A stretch of 64,000 nucleotides of DNA from Hyphomicrobiaceae bacterium UBA7697 (GTDB lineage: Bacteria; Pseudomonadota; Alphaproteobacteria; Rhizobiales; Methyloligellaceae): NCBI GenBank assembly GCA_002482645.1, contig DLGJ01000005.1, positions 332,730-396,729 of the forward strand. Reading direction: 5' to 3'. Every line of letters begins with the position of its first letter. Position 1 is the stretch's first letter. The notes beneath the pieces are model-generated. The model ran no database searches, was not told the DNA's origin, and worked only from the letters and a program-made list of their open reading frames with translations. Of this stretch, positions 1 to 8,837 are shown piece after piece. The position numbers and the translations under genes were made by a program.

Positions 1-1232
1 AGCGCGCGGGCGACGCGCGCCTCGCGGTCCTCCCCGGAGATGCCGGGGTTCTGGATCAGCAGGCCTTCCTCGATGATCTGCCCGATGGACATGCGCGGGC
101 TGAGGGATCCGTAGGGGTCCTGGAACACGATCTGCAGCTCTTTGCGCAAGGGACGCATTTGCTTCGAGTCGTAGCCGTCGATGCGCTGGCCGAGATAGAC
201 GATGGGGCCTTCGCTCGAGATCAGGCGCAGGATCGCTTGGCCGAGCGTCGTCTTGCCGGAGCCGGACTCTCCGACGACGCCGAGCGTCTGGCCTTCCTTA
301 ACATCCACGTCGATCCCGTCGACCGCCTTGATATGCCCGACCGTCTTGCGCAGGAACCCGCGCTTGATCGGAAACCACACGCGCAGATCGTCCGTTGTGA
401 GAATCGTCTTGGCGTCCGGGTCGACCGGCGGCGGCGAACCCTTCGGTTCGGAGGCGATGAGATGTTGGGTGTAAGCGTCTTCCGGGTGTTCGAAGATGTC
501 CTTCGTCTTGCCGCGCTCGACGATGCGCCCGCGATGCATGACGCAGACCCGGTCGGCCATTTTGCGCACGATGCCGAGATCGTGCGTGATGAGCAGCATG
601 GCCATGTCGAATTCGGCCTTGAGCTGCAACAGCAGTTCGAGAATCTGCGCTTGGATCGTCACGTCGAGCGCTGTCGTCGGTTCGTCCGCGATCAACAGGT
701 CCGGTTCGTTCGCGAGCGCCATGGCGATCATGACACGCTGGCGCTGACCGCCGGACAATTGGTGCGGGTACGAGCCGAGCCGTTGCTCCGGATCCTGAAT
801 GCCGACCTTGGACAGAAGGTCGAGGACGCGGTCGCGTGCCTTCGCGCCCGTGAGGCCTTTATGGATGCGGAGGACCTCGGCAATCTGCCGCTCGATCGTG
901 TGGAGCGGATTAAGCGAGGTCATCGGCTCTTGAAAGATCATGGAGATTTGGTTGCCGCGCACATGGCGCAGTCCGTCGGGCGGCAGTGCCAGGAGGTTCT
1001 CGCCCTTGAAGTAGATTGCGCCGGACGGGTGCGACGCGGCCGGGTAGGGGAGAAGCTGAAGAATGGATAGGGCCGAGACGGTCTTGCCGGAGCCCGACTC
1101 GCCCACAAGCGCCAGCGTCTCGCCGCGCTCGATCTCGAAGGACACGTTCTCGACCGCGTGCGTGACCTTCTCGCCCGCGCGAAAGTCCACGCAGAGATCC
1201 TCGACGGAAAGTAGGGTCTTCGTGTCGCTCAT
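1..1232 (-). CDS. yejF: Oligopeptide/microcin C-type ABC transporter, fused double ATP-binding protein YejF (3' end outside window)
   Basis: The minus-strand frame opens with ATG at 1232 and runs off the left edge, so the C-terminus is missing. Two ABC ATPase modules are readable. The first has Walker A GESGSGKT soon after the start, signature LSGGQRQR and Walker B DLLIADEPTTALD (around 660-780). The second Walker A, GESGSGKTT, lies near 250-290. Two fused ATPases in one chain are the YejF/DppD-DppF fusion layout. It energises uptake through the YejBE pore with substrates delivered by YejA proteins. The start overlaps the stop of the CDF gene as ATGA, so it is translationally coupled as the last visible gene of the operon. 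Confidence 0.9.
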   Translation of the reverse strand, partial: MSDTKTLLSVEDLCVDFRAGEKVTHAVENVSFEIERGETLALVGESGSGKTVSALSILQLLPYPAASHPSGAIYFKGENLLALPPDGLRHVRGNQISMIFQEPMTSLNPLHTIERQIAEVLRIHKGLTGAKARDRVLDLLSKVGIQDPEQRLGSYPHQLSGGQRQRVMIAMALANEPDLLIADEPTTALDVTIQAQILELLLQLKAEFDMAMLLITHDLGIVRKMADRVCVMHRGRIVERGKTKDIFEHPEDAYTQHLIASEPKGSPPPVDPDAKTILTTDDLRVWFPIKRGFLRKTVGHIKAVDGIDVDVKEGQTLGVVGESGSGKTTLGQAILRLISSEGPIVYLGQRIDGYDSKQMRPLRKELQIVFQDPYGSLSPRMSIGQIIEEGLLIQNPGISGEDREARVARA

Positions 1233-2149
1233 GCGCTCGCCCGATTGTGTTCGTCGGCCTCGTCGGCACACCGGCACCGCTCGATCTCGACCGTCGCGTG
1301 ATCCAAGTTGAACTTTTCCTTCAGGCGCGCCTTGACGCCCTGGACGACCGTATCGATCTCGCTCCCATCGCCGATCACCGCATGAAGCGTCGCCATGCGC
1401 CGGGATTGGGTGATGGACCAGACATGGACGTGATGGACCTCGTCCACGCCGGGCACGTTGCCGACGATGTCCGGCGCGATCTCGCGCGTGTCGAGCTCGT
1501 GCGGCGCGCCTTCGAGAAGAATATGCGCCGACTCCGATACGACGAACCAGCCGCTGCGCAAGATGATCAATGCCACGACCATCGACAAAATCGGGTCTAT
1601 GGGCGTCCAACCGGTGAGCACGATCACCGCACCGGCCACGAGCGCCGCCACCGATCCGAGCAAATCGCCGAGCACATGGAGCGCCGCCCCACGCACGTTG
1701 AGGTTCTCACGATCCGCGCCCCGCAGAAGCAGAAAGGCCACGATGTTCACGAGAAGGCCCGCGACGCCGATCGCGACCATGATGCCCCCGGCGACATGCG
1801 CTTCTCCGGCGCTCAGCCGGTGGATCGCCTCGTAAACGATCCATCCTGCGATCACGAACAGGGCCAGCCCATTGGTGAAGGCGACGAGGACCTGGAATCG
1901 GTCGAAGCCGTATGTACGCTTCCAGTCGGCCGGGCGCCGCGCCAAGCGGAACGCAAACCACGCCAGCGTCAGCGAGGCGAAGTCCGTGAGCATGTGGCCC
2001 GCGTCGGCGATGAGCGCCAAGGAGTTCGCGACGATGCCGCCGGCGAGTTCGATGAGCATGAACGCGCCGGTGATCAGCGCGGCGATTCCCATGCGCGTCT
2101 CGTTATTCGCGTCGACTGCGACATGGCTGTGGTCGTGAGAGCCGTGCAT
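1229..2149 (-). CDS. Cation diffusion facilitator (CDF) family metal efflux transporter
   Basis: The protein has 306 residues, a usual CDF length. The N-terminus is His-rich (HGSHDHSH). Transmembrane segments follow, with the metal-site motif DAGHMLTD in TM2 and HVLGDLLGS in TM5, then a cytoplasmic C-terminal domain ending in a Cys/His-containing tail (RCRCADEADEH). CDF proteins exchange Zn(II) or a related divalent metal for protons across the inner membrane. It is most like the ZitB/CzcD/DmeF group, but the metal cannot be assigned from sequence. The gene sits between yejE and yejF, 10 bp after the permease and overlapping the ATPase start, an unusual place for a metal exporter. Confidence 0.88.
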   Translation of the reverse strand: MHGSHDHSHVAVDANNETRMGIAALITGAFMLIELAGGIVANSLALIADAGHMLTDFASLTLAWFAFRLARRPADWKRTYGFDRFQVLVAFTNGLALFVIAGWIVYEAIHRLSAGEAHVAGGIMVAIGVAGLLVNIVAFLLLRGADRENLNVRGAALHVLGDLLGSVAALVAGAVIVLTGWTPIDPILSMVVALIILRSGWFVVSESAHILLEGAPHELDTREIAPDIVGNVPGVDEVHHVHVWSITQSRRMATLHAVIGDGSEIDTVVQGVKARLKEKFNLDHATVEIERCRCADEADEHNRASA

Positions 2150-2159
2150 CAGCGTCCCG

Positions 2160-3323
2160 TCAGTTCATTGTTTTGCGCGGGTCGAGTGCGTCACGCACGG
2201 CCTCGCCGACGAAAATCAGAAGGCTGAGCATGATGGCGATCACGAAGAACGCCGTCAGACCGAGCCACGGCGCTTGCAGATTGTCCTTGCCTTGCGCCAG
2301 CAACTCGCCGAGCGAGGGCGATCCGGGCGGCAAGCCGAATCCGAGAAAGTCCAAAGACGTCAGGGTCGTGATGGAGCCGTTCAGGATGAACGGCATGAAG
2401 GTCAGCGTCGCGACCATCGCGTTCGGCAGGAGATGCCTGAAGATGATCTTGAGGTTAGGCAGGCCGAGTGCCCGCGCGGCCGTGACATATTCGAAGTTCC
2501 GGGCGCGCAGGAATTCCGCGCGCACCACGCCCACCAGAGCCACCCAGGAGAAAGCAAGCAGGATTCCCAACAGAATCCAGAAATTCGGCTCGATCACCGC
2601 GGCGACGATGATCAGCAGATAGAGCTGCGGCACGCTGGTCCAAATCTCGATGAAGCGCTGGAATAGAAGGTCCGTCCATCCGCCGAAGTAGCCTTGGACG
2701 GCGCCCGCCGCCACGCCGATGATCGAGGAGAAGATCGTCAGCACAAGCCCGAACAGAACCGAGATACGAAAGCCGTAGATGATACGGGCCACGACGTCGC
2801 GCCCCTGGTCGTCGGTGCCGAGCCAGTTCCATTCGAGGTCGGCGTTGCAAGGGTGGAAGCCCTTCTCGACCGCGAGCGCGCAATCCTTGTCGGTGAGGAG
2901 CCAGGTCGGCTTCACCGGGAACGCCATCGGCGGGTTCTTGTTCTGCGTGTTGTATGAGAAGCGGATGGGCGGCCAAATCATCCAGCCGCCCTTCTCGGCG
3001 ATAAGGTCCTGAACGACGGGATCGCGATAATCCGCTTCCGTCTCGAAGATGCCGCCGAAATCCGTCTCCGGGTAGGCCTGGAAGATCGGCCAATAATAAT
3101 GACCCTCATATTGGATCAGGATCGGTTTGTCGTTGGCGATGAACTCCGCGAACAGGCTGATGAGGAACAGGAACAAAAAGATCCAGAGGGACCAGTAGCC
3201 GCGCCAATTGGCCTTGAAAGTCTGCCAGCGCCGCTTGTTGAGCGCGGACACCCAGGCGCGTGGCTGGGGGATGCCCTCCGACACGGCCTCTTCGGTGACG
3301 CTGACATCCGTCGGCGCGTCCAT
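2160..3323 (-). CDS. yejE: ABC transporter permease YejE (oligopeptide/microcin C type)
   Basis: This is a 387-residue inner-membrane permease. After a cytoplasmic head there is TM1 (about residues 45-62). A long periplasmic loop with the YejE-typical stretch WPPIRFSYNT follows, then a BPD_transp_1 core containing the GTDDQGRDVVARIIYGFR region and the EAA-like loop (AARALGLPNLKIIFRHLLPN). It pairs with YejB to form the channel. The start overlaps the yejB stop by one base (TGATG), indicating translational coupling. Confidence 0.92.
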   Translation of the reverse strand: MDAPTDVSVTEEAVSEGIPQPRAWVSALNKRRWQTFKANWRGYWSLWIFLFLFLISLFAEFIANDKPILIQYEGHYYWPIFQAYPETDFGGIFETEADYRDPVVQDLIAEKGGWMIWPPIRFSYNTQNKNPPMAFPVKPTWLLTDKDCALAVEKGFHPCNADLEWNWLGTDDQGRDVVARIIYGFRISVLFGLVLTIFSSIIGVAAGAVQGYFGGWTDLLFQRFIEIWTSVPQLYLLIIVAAVIEPNFWILLGILLAFSWVALVGVVRAEFLRARNFEYVTAARALGLPNLKIIFRHLLPNAMVATLTFMPFILNGSITTLTSLDFLGFGLPPGSPSLGELLAQGKDNLQAPWLGLTAFFVIAIMLSLLIFVGEAVRDALDPRKTMN

Positions 3324-4438
3324 CAGACCTCCCGCGTCTCGAAGTCGATGCGGGGATCGACCCAGGTATAGGTGAGATCGGACAGGAGGTTGATCAGCAG
3401 TCCGAGCAACGAGAAGATGTAGACGGTTGCGAAGACGACCGGATAGTCGCGGTTGACGATCGACTCGAAGCCGAGCAGTCCGAGGCCGTCCAAAGTGAAG
3501 ATGGTCTCGATCAGGAGAGACCCGGCGAAGAACGCGCCGATGAAGGCGCCGGGAAATCCGGCGATGACGATCAGCATGGCGTTACGGAACACGTGCCCGT
3601 AGAGCACCTGCCGTTCGGTCAGACCCTTCGCCCGCGCGGTGATCACATATTGTTTGCGGATCTCCTCTAGGAACGAATTCTTGGTGAGGAAGGTCGTGGT
3701 GGCGAAGGCCGACAGCGCCATCGCGGTCAACGGCAGCACCAGATGCCAGAAATAATCGAGGATCTTCTGGTACCACGGCAAGGACCAGAAGTTTTCGGAT
3801 ACGAGCCCCCGCAACGGGAAGATCTGCAGGAACGAGCCGCCGGCGAACAGCACGATCAGAAACACGGCCACGAGGAAGCCGGGGATCGCGTAGCCGATGA
3901 CGATCACACTGGAGGTCCACACGTCGAAGCGGGCACCGTCGCTGACGGCCTTGCGGATGCCGAGCGGAATGGAGATCGCGTATGAGATCAGCGTCATCCA
4001 AAGCCCGAGCGAGATGGAGACGGGCATGCGCTCCGCGATGAGCGTCAGAACGCTCGTATCCCGGAAATAACTCTCGCCGAAGTCGAAGCGCAGATAGTTC
4101 CAGATCATCTGGCCGAAGCGTTCATGGGCCGGTTTGTCGAACCCGAACTGCTTCTCGAGGCTGGCGATGAATTCGGGGTCGAGACCTTGCGCGCCGCGAT
4201 ATTTAGACGAGCCGCCGCTCACATCGCCGCCGGGCATGCCTTGTTCGCCGCTCCCGGAGAAATCGCTGCCGCCGCCGCTGAATTTCGCCGTCGCGCCCGC
4301 GTCGGTGCCGGTCAGCTGGGCAATCAGCCGCTCCACGGGGCCGCCCGGCGCGAACTGCACGATGACGAACGTGATCAGCATGATGCCGAGCATCGTCGGA
4401 ACGATCAGCAAGAGTCGGCGAAGGATATAGGCGGCCAA
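3323..4438 (-). CDS. yejB: ABC transporter permease YejB (oligopeptide/microcin C type)
   Basis: This BPD_transp_1 permease begins AAYILRRLLLIVPTMLG, the normal YejB N-terminus. I chose the TTG at 4438 because it gives the family length (371 aa) and has AGGAAG about 11 bases upstream. The open frame continues to an ATG at 4519, whose extra 27 residues (MRRPAFQGG...) look non-native. The periplasmic insertion is Gly/Ser-rich (GGSDFSGSGEQG), and the EAA loop YVITARAKGLTERQVLYGHVFRN is at about residues 255-280. It forms the transmembrane pore with YejE. A 386-bp gap separates it from the upstream binding-protein gene, so internal transcription initiation is possible. Confidence 0.9.
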   Translation of the reverse strand: MAAYILRRLLLIVPTMLGIMLITFVIVQFAPGGPVERLIAQLTGTDAGATAKFSGGGSDFSGSGEQGMPGGDVSGGSSKYRGAQGLDPEFIASLEKQFGFDKPAHERFGQMIWNYLRFDFGESYFRDTSVLTLIAERMPVSISLGLWMTLISYAISIPLGIRKAVSDGARFDVWTSSVIVIGYAIPGFLVAVFLIVLFAGGSFLQIFPLRGLVSENFWSLPWYQKILDYFWHLVLPLTAMALSAFATTTFLTKNSFLEEIRKQYVITARAKGLTERQVLYGHVFRNAMLIVIAGFPGAFIGAFFAGSLLIETIFTLDGLGLLGFESIVNRDYPVVFATVYIFSLLGLLINLLSDLTYTWVDPRIDFETREV

Positions 4439-4824
4439 TTGTGTTGGGCTTCCTGTCGCTGCGCTTCCAGTGGCAAACGGGTCCGGCGGCATTCCGCCTT
4501 GGAAGGCCGGACGCCGCACCCGCAGCCATTGTGCTTACTGGATTCTGGGCGCGAGTGGAACCCGACTGAGCGGCCTGATTCATTGCAAGTTGGTAAGGCA
4601 GACAGTCGCTCTTGGGGAAGAAGGTCCTTGCTACATAACGGGGAGAGGGCGTGCTTCGCCATGGACCGGGATATGGACGAATGGATCCTTGGCCCCTCAT
4701 TGCTGGAAGATGGTCACGGTAATCAGCCAGACCTTGACGATCTTCCCGGGCATCGGGCCGCCGATCCTTTCGGCGCCGGTCCGGCGCCCGTGTTCCGCAA
4801 GATCGAGCGGTTCGAACGTCCGCC
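4439..4824. other. Intergenic gap inside the yej operon
   Basis: These 386 bases separate the second yejA-like gene from yejB, although every other junction of the operon is tight. I see no tRNA, clear terminator or strong promoter. A short plus-strand frame (separate entry) occupies its left-to-right end. The gap may hold an internal minus-strand promoter for yejBE-CDF-yejF or the remains of a deleted gene. Confidence 0.5.
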
Positions 4825-4828
4825 CTAG
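4661..4828 (+). CDS. Possible 55-aa orphan protein, convergent with yejA2
   Basis: The plus-strand frame starts at ATG 4661 after a GGGGAGAGGG stretch about 10 bases upstream, and encodes a small acidic protein (MDRDMDEWILGP... FRKIERFERPP). Its TAG stop overlaps the stop of the opposing solute-binding protein gene (CTAG), as is common for genuine convergent gene pairs. I recognise no family. It could equally be a chance frame in GC-rich DNA, since the frame is open far upstream as well. Confidence 0.25.
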   Translation: MDRDMDEWILGPSLLEDGHGNQPDLDDLPGHRAADPFGAGPAPVFRKIERFERPP

Positions 4829-6639
4829 TTCTGCGCCGCCTTCGACCACCAGGTATCGAGAATCCCGCGATCGTATTTCGGCTTGGTATCCGGGCGCGCG
4901 AACTTGTCCCAATAGGCGATCGTGTGCGAGGCCTTGGACCAGTGCGGCACCCAATAGTACGAGGCCCGGAGAACACGGTCCAGCGCCCGTGCCGCCGTGT
5001 ACATCTCCTCACGGCTTTTCGCCGCGACGATCTTTCCGATCAGTGCATCGACCGCGGGATCGCTGATGCCGGCGAGATTGAGAGAGCCCGGCACGTTGGC
5101 GGACTCGGAGCCGAAATAGCTGCGTAGCTCGACGCCCGGCGTCAGACGCATGCCATAACGTTGCGTCGTGATGTCGAAATCGAAATCCTTGAGGCGCTGT
5201 TGATATTGCGCGGGGTCGACGCGGCGAATCCGGGCGTCGATCCCGAGAAGCGATAGGTTCTTCACATAGGGCGCGATGATGCGCTCGAATGTGGGCTCGA
5301 AGGTCAGAAACTCGACGGAGAGCTGTTCGCCGTTGCCGTTGACCCGTTTGCGATCCTTCACGCGCCAGCCTGCTTCATCCAGGAGCTTGCTCGCCTTCTG
5401 CAGCGAGGCACGGTCGCGGCCCGACCCGTCGCTGACCGGCGGCAGCACGGCGGGGCCGAGCGCACCCTCCGGCACGGGCAAGCCGAGGCTTTCGATCAGG
5501 GCGCGCTCGGCCTCCGTCGGTTCGCCTTCCGCCTTCATCGGCGAATTCTCGAAATAGCTCTGCGTACGGTCGTAGAGGCTGTAGAACATGTTGCGGTTGG
5601 TCCATTCGAAATCGAAGGCCAAGGACAGTGCCTCGCGCACGCGCGGGTCCTGGAACTTCTCGCGCCGCGTATTGATGAAGAACCCTTGCGTCCCCGAAGG
5701 CGTCTCGTCGGGAAGCGTCTCCTTCTTCACGCGCCCGTCGCGCACCGCGGGAAAATCGTACTCCGTCGCCCAAACCTTGGAGGTGAATTCCTCGCGCAGA
5801 TCGTACGTCCCGGCCTTGAAGGCTTCCATACCGGCCGTGCGGTCGCGGAAATATTCGTAGCGGATCGTGTCGAAGTTCCAACGCCCCTTGTTGACCGGCA
5901 GGTCCTTCGCCCAATAGTCCGGGTTGCGCCGATAGGTGATATTGCGGCCTTGCTGGAACTTGTCGACGAGGTACGGGCCGGAGCCGAGCGGCGGCTCCAA
6001 TGTCGTCTGGTCGAAGGCCTTGTTCGAATAATACGCCTTGGAGAGCACGGGCAGGCCCGCCACGGTCAAAGGCAGATCGCGGACGAGCTCGCCCTTGAAC
6101 GTGTAGCGCACCGTCCGCGGGTCGATGGCCTCGGCCTTCTCCACGTCGCGCAGCATCTGAAGGAACAACGGATGTCCCTTCTCCTTGAGGATATCGAACG
6201 AGAACACGACGTCGTCGGCGGTGATTTGCGTGCCGTCGGAGAATTTCGCCTCGGGCCGCAAATAGAACGTAGCGGACTTGCCGTCGCCGGCGACCTCCGC
6301 ACTCTCCGCGATCAAGCCATAGACGGCGTCCGGTTCGTCCGCGGCGCGCGTCATCAAGGAGTCGAACAACAGCTCCAGACCCTGGGCGGCATCGCCCTTG
6401 AGGATGTAGTTGTTCAGGCTGTTGAAGGTCGTCACGCCACCCCAACCGATCAGCGACAGCGAGCCGCCTTTGGGCGCGTCCGGATTAGCGTAGGCAAAGG
6501 ACTGGAAGTCCCCGGGCAAAGCAAGATCTCCGAATGCGGAGAGGCCGTAGCTTCGCTCGGCGGCCGCGAGGGAGACAGGGCGAACGAGCGTACAGAGTAC
6601 GATAACGGCAAGAACGGCCGTGGCGCGTGTTGGTATCAT
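4825..6639 (-). CDS. ABC transporter substrate-binding protein, family 5 (YejA-like, second copy)
   Basis: This 604-residue exported binding protein has a signal peptide (MIPTRATAVLAVIVLCTLV... cleaved near residue 27). The SBP_bac_5 fold carries the YejA signatures GDFQSFAYANPDAPKGG and LELLFDSLMT. It should capture oligopeptides or peptide-like compounds in the periplasm and deliver them to YejBEF. It is a diverged tandem paralogue of the gene immediately upstream (25-bp gap), sharing the same block order including the DFDFDITTQRYG region near the C-terminus. The two proteins probably widen the substrate range of one transporter. Confidence 0.9.
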   Translation of the reverse strand: MIPTRATAVLAVIVLCTLVRPVSLAAAERSYGLSAFGDLALPGDFQSFAYANPDAPKGGSLSLIGWGGVTTFNSLNNYILKGDAAQGLELLFDSLMTRAADEPDAVYGLIAESAEVAGDGKSATFYLRPEAKFSDGTQITADDVVFSFDILKEKGHPLFLQMLRDVEKAEAIDPRTVRYTFKGELVRDLPLTVAGLPVLSKAYYSNKAFDQTTLEPPLGSGPYLVDKFQQGRNITYRRNPDYWAKDLPVNKGRWNFDTIRYEYFRDRTAGMEAFKAGTYDLREEFTSKVWATEYDFPAVRDGRVKKETLPDETPSGTQGFFINTRREKFQDPRVREALSLAFDFEWTNRNMFYSLYDRTQSYFENSPMKAEGEPTEAERALIESLGLPVPEGALGPAVLPPVSDGSGRDRASLQKASKLLDEAGWRVKDRKRVNGNGEQLSVEFLTFEPTFERIIAPYVKNLSLLGIDARIRRVDPAQYQQRLKDFDFDITTQRYGMRLTPGVELRSYFGSESANVPGSLNLAGISDPAVDALIGKIVAAKSREEMYTAARALDRVLRASYYWVPHWSKASHTIAYWDKFARPDTKPKYDRGILDTWWSKAAQN

Positions 6640-6664
6640 CGGGCAAACGTCCGCTCTACTGGGA

Positions 6665-8536
6665 TCAATCCGAGGCGCGCGGTTCGGCCGGGGCGTTGCC
6701 GTCCCACCAGACCTGCAAGAAACCCGGCGTCAGCCCCGGCAATTTGTCGGGACGACCGTAATGGCTCCGATAGGCGATGCGCTGATTGGGAGAGAACCAT
6801 TGCGGCACCACGTAGTCGTTCGACAGAAGCACCCGGTCGAGTGCGTGCGTCGCGGCGACGAGTTCCTCGCGGTCCTTGGCGTAGATGACATGGTCGATCA
6901 GCGTGTCGACCGCCTTATCTTTGATGCCGATGAGGTTCATGCTGCCCTCGCGGTCCGCGGCCTCGCTGCCCCAATAATCGCGCTGTTCGTTGCCGGGGGA
7001 CTCCGACTGGGCGAAATTGCCGACGACCACGTCGTAATCGAAATTGTTGATCCGGCGCGTGTACTGCGCCGAATCCACCAGGCGGATATTGCCGGTGATG
7101 CCTAGCCGGTTGAGATTGCGCAGATAGGGCTGGACGATGCGCTCGAAAAGCGGCGACACGATCAGAAACTCGATGGTCATGGTCTCGCCGGTCTCGGTGT
7201 TCGTGAGCTTGCCGTCCTTCACTTGCCAGCCCGCTTCGCGCAACAGCGTCACCGCCTTGCGTAGATTGTTGCGCATCTCGGTCTGATCTTTGTTGGTCGG
7301 GTTTTGGTGGACCGTTGTGAACACGTCCTCCGGAACCTCGCCGCGCACCGTCTCCAGGATCTCGAGTTCGCGCCCTTCGGGCAGAGCTTTTGGCGCTGCA
7401 AGCTCCGAGTTCTGGAAGTAGCTGTCGACCCGCTCGTATTGGCCGTAGAACAGGTTCTTGTTCGCCCACTCGAAGTCGAATGCCAGGTTGAGCGCTTGAC
7501 GTACGCGCCGGTCTTGGAATTTCGGGCGGCGGAGATTCGGAACGAAAGCTTGCATCGGCATGCCGCGTTCCAGCCGGACCTCTTGCCGCTCGATGTCGCC
7601 GGTCTTGATGGCCGGAAAGTCGTAGGCCATGGCCCAATTCTTCGAGCTCGTCTCGTTCCAGAAATCGAGATTGCCGGCTTTGAAGCTTTCGAAGGCGACC
7701 GTCATGTCGCGATAGGAGTCGAAGCGGAGTTCGTCGAAGTTCCACATTCCTTTGTTCGCCGGCAGGTCCTTGCCCCAATAGTCCTTCACGCGCTCGAACG
7801 CGATGGAACGGCCGGGGCTCACCGACTTGACCCGATAGGGTCCGGAGCCCAGCGGCGGCTCCATCGTGGTCTTCATGGGATCGCGCTGTTCTCCCTTGGC
7901 GTCCTTGCCCGTCCAGAAATGCTTCGGCAGGATCGTGAGCTGCCCCATGATCATCGGCAGCTCGCGGTTTCCCTTGCTGTCGAAGTAGAAGGTGACCTCG
8001 TTGTCGCCGGTCTTCTCGGCATGCGTAACGTTCTTGTAGTAGAGACCCATCCGCGGATTGGCCTCCTTGTTCACGTTGAGACTGTAGATCACATCCTCTG
8101 GCGTGATCGGCTTGCCGTCATGCCAGCGCGCATTGTCGCGGAGCTTGAACGTCACCGACGAATAGTCGTCCGGATAGGACGCCCACTCCGCGATGAGCCC
8201 GTACGACGTCGAGGCTTCGTCGATGCTGTCGGCCATCAGGCTTTCGTTGACGAGGCCGATGCCCGGCGCCTGCTCGCCGCGGTAGAGGACGGGATTGAGG
8301 CTGTCGAAACCGCCGATGGAAGGCATGCGCACCGTACCGCCCTTCGGCGCATCGGGATTGACGAAGTCGAAATGCGTGAAATCCGCCGGATATTCCGGCT
8401 CGCCGACAAGCGACAGCGCATGGTGCTTGACCGAGCCGGAGGTGTTGGCTGTGCCGGAGGTGTCCTGTTCGGCGGAGGCGGGCCCCAGCAAAAGAACGGC
8501 GAGGGTAGCAGCAAGGGTTAGGCGTGAGAGGATCAT
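6665..8536 (-). CDS. yejA: ABC transporter substrate-binding protein, family 5 (YejA-like, first copy)
   Basis: This 623-residue protein is the first gene of the minus-strand operon. It has a signal peptide (MILSRLTLAATLAVLLLGPASA, cut about residue 22), then a complete SBP_bac_5 domain with GEPEYPADFTHFDFVNPDAPKGG at the front and DYWGSEAADREGSMNLIGI near the end. It delivers oligopeptides or microcin-C-like substrates to the YejBEF channel. A weak candidate promoter on the minus strand is TTGGCC (8682-8687) with TAGTTT (8660-8665), spacer 16. The preceding terminator at 8781-8810 isolates the operon from the cytochrome gene. Confidence 0.9.
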   Translation of the reverse strand: MILSRLTLAATLAVLLLGPASAEQDTSGTANTSGSVKHHALSLVGEPEYPADFTHFDFVNPDAPKGGTVRMPSIGGFDSLNPVLYRGEQAPGIGLVNESLMADSIDEASTSYGLIAEWASYPDDYSSVTFKLRDNARWHDGKPITPEDVIYSLNVNKEANPRMGLYYKNVTHAEKTGDNEVTFYFDSKGNRELPMIMGQLTILPKHFWTGKDAKGEQRDPMKTTMEPPLGSGPYRVKSVSPGRSIAFERVKDYWGKDLPANKGMWNFDELRFDSYRDMTVAFESFKAGNLDFWNETSSKNWAMAYDFPAIKTGDIERQEVRLERGMPMQAFVPNLRRPKFQDRRVRQALNLAFDFEWANKNLFYGQYERVDSYFQNSELAAPKALPEGRELEILETVRGEVPEDVFTTVHQNPTNKDQTEMRNNLRKAVTLLREAGWQVKDGKLTNTETGETMTIEFLIVSPLFERIVQPYLRNLNRLGITGNIRLVDSAQYTRRINNFDYDVVVGNFAQSESPGNEQRDYWGSEAADREGSMNLIGIKDKAVDTLIDHVIYAKDREELVAATHALDRVLLSNDYVVPQWFSPNQRIAYRSHYGRPDKLPGLTPGFLQVWWDGNAPAEPRASD

Positions 8537-8780
8537 GAGGAGCTAAGCACCGTTCCGCGTCGAAGGGATTGTCCGGCCGGCGCAAGTCTACGCGCACCGT
8601 CACCGGAAACCGTGGGGCGCAAGCCCGGCCGGGAGTTCGGGACTGCGCGAGGGCCTTAAAAACTAGCATGAGGCCCTGCGCGGCCAAATGAATTATCGGT
8701 CATGTCCGCGCGCGGCCGCCGTCTAGGCGGCCTTGTCGCCGGCAGCGAAGCCGCGCGATATGGAAGGCCCGCCGTCATGA

Positions 8781-8810
8781 TAAAAGGGCCTCCCGAAGGA
8801 GGCCCTTTTA
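8781..8810 (-). terminator. Rho-independent terminator of the di-domain cytochrome c gene
   Basis: This is a perfect 13-bp stem (TAAAAGGGCCTCC paired with its complement). On the minus strand the loop is UUCG closed by C-G, the exceptionally stable tetraloop. The stem ends in A/T tracts that supply the U-run. It lies 28 bp after the stop of the cytochrome gene. Because the tract is symmetrical it could also stop plus-strand transcription. A second GC hairpin (GGCCGCC at 8714-8720 with GGCGGCC at 8726-8732) lies just beyond. Confidence 0.93.
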
Positions 8811-8837
8811 AAGCACATGGCGCGAAGTCCGTAAGAC

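Noticed and set aside
5686..6888. Plus-strand 400-codon frame antisense to the second yejA
   Set aside because: Shadow of a well-supported solute-binding protein gene.
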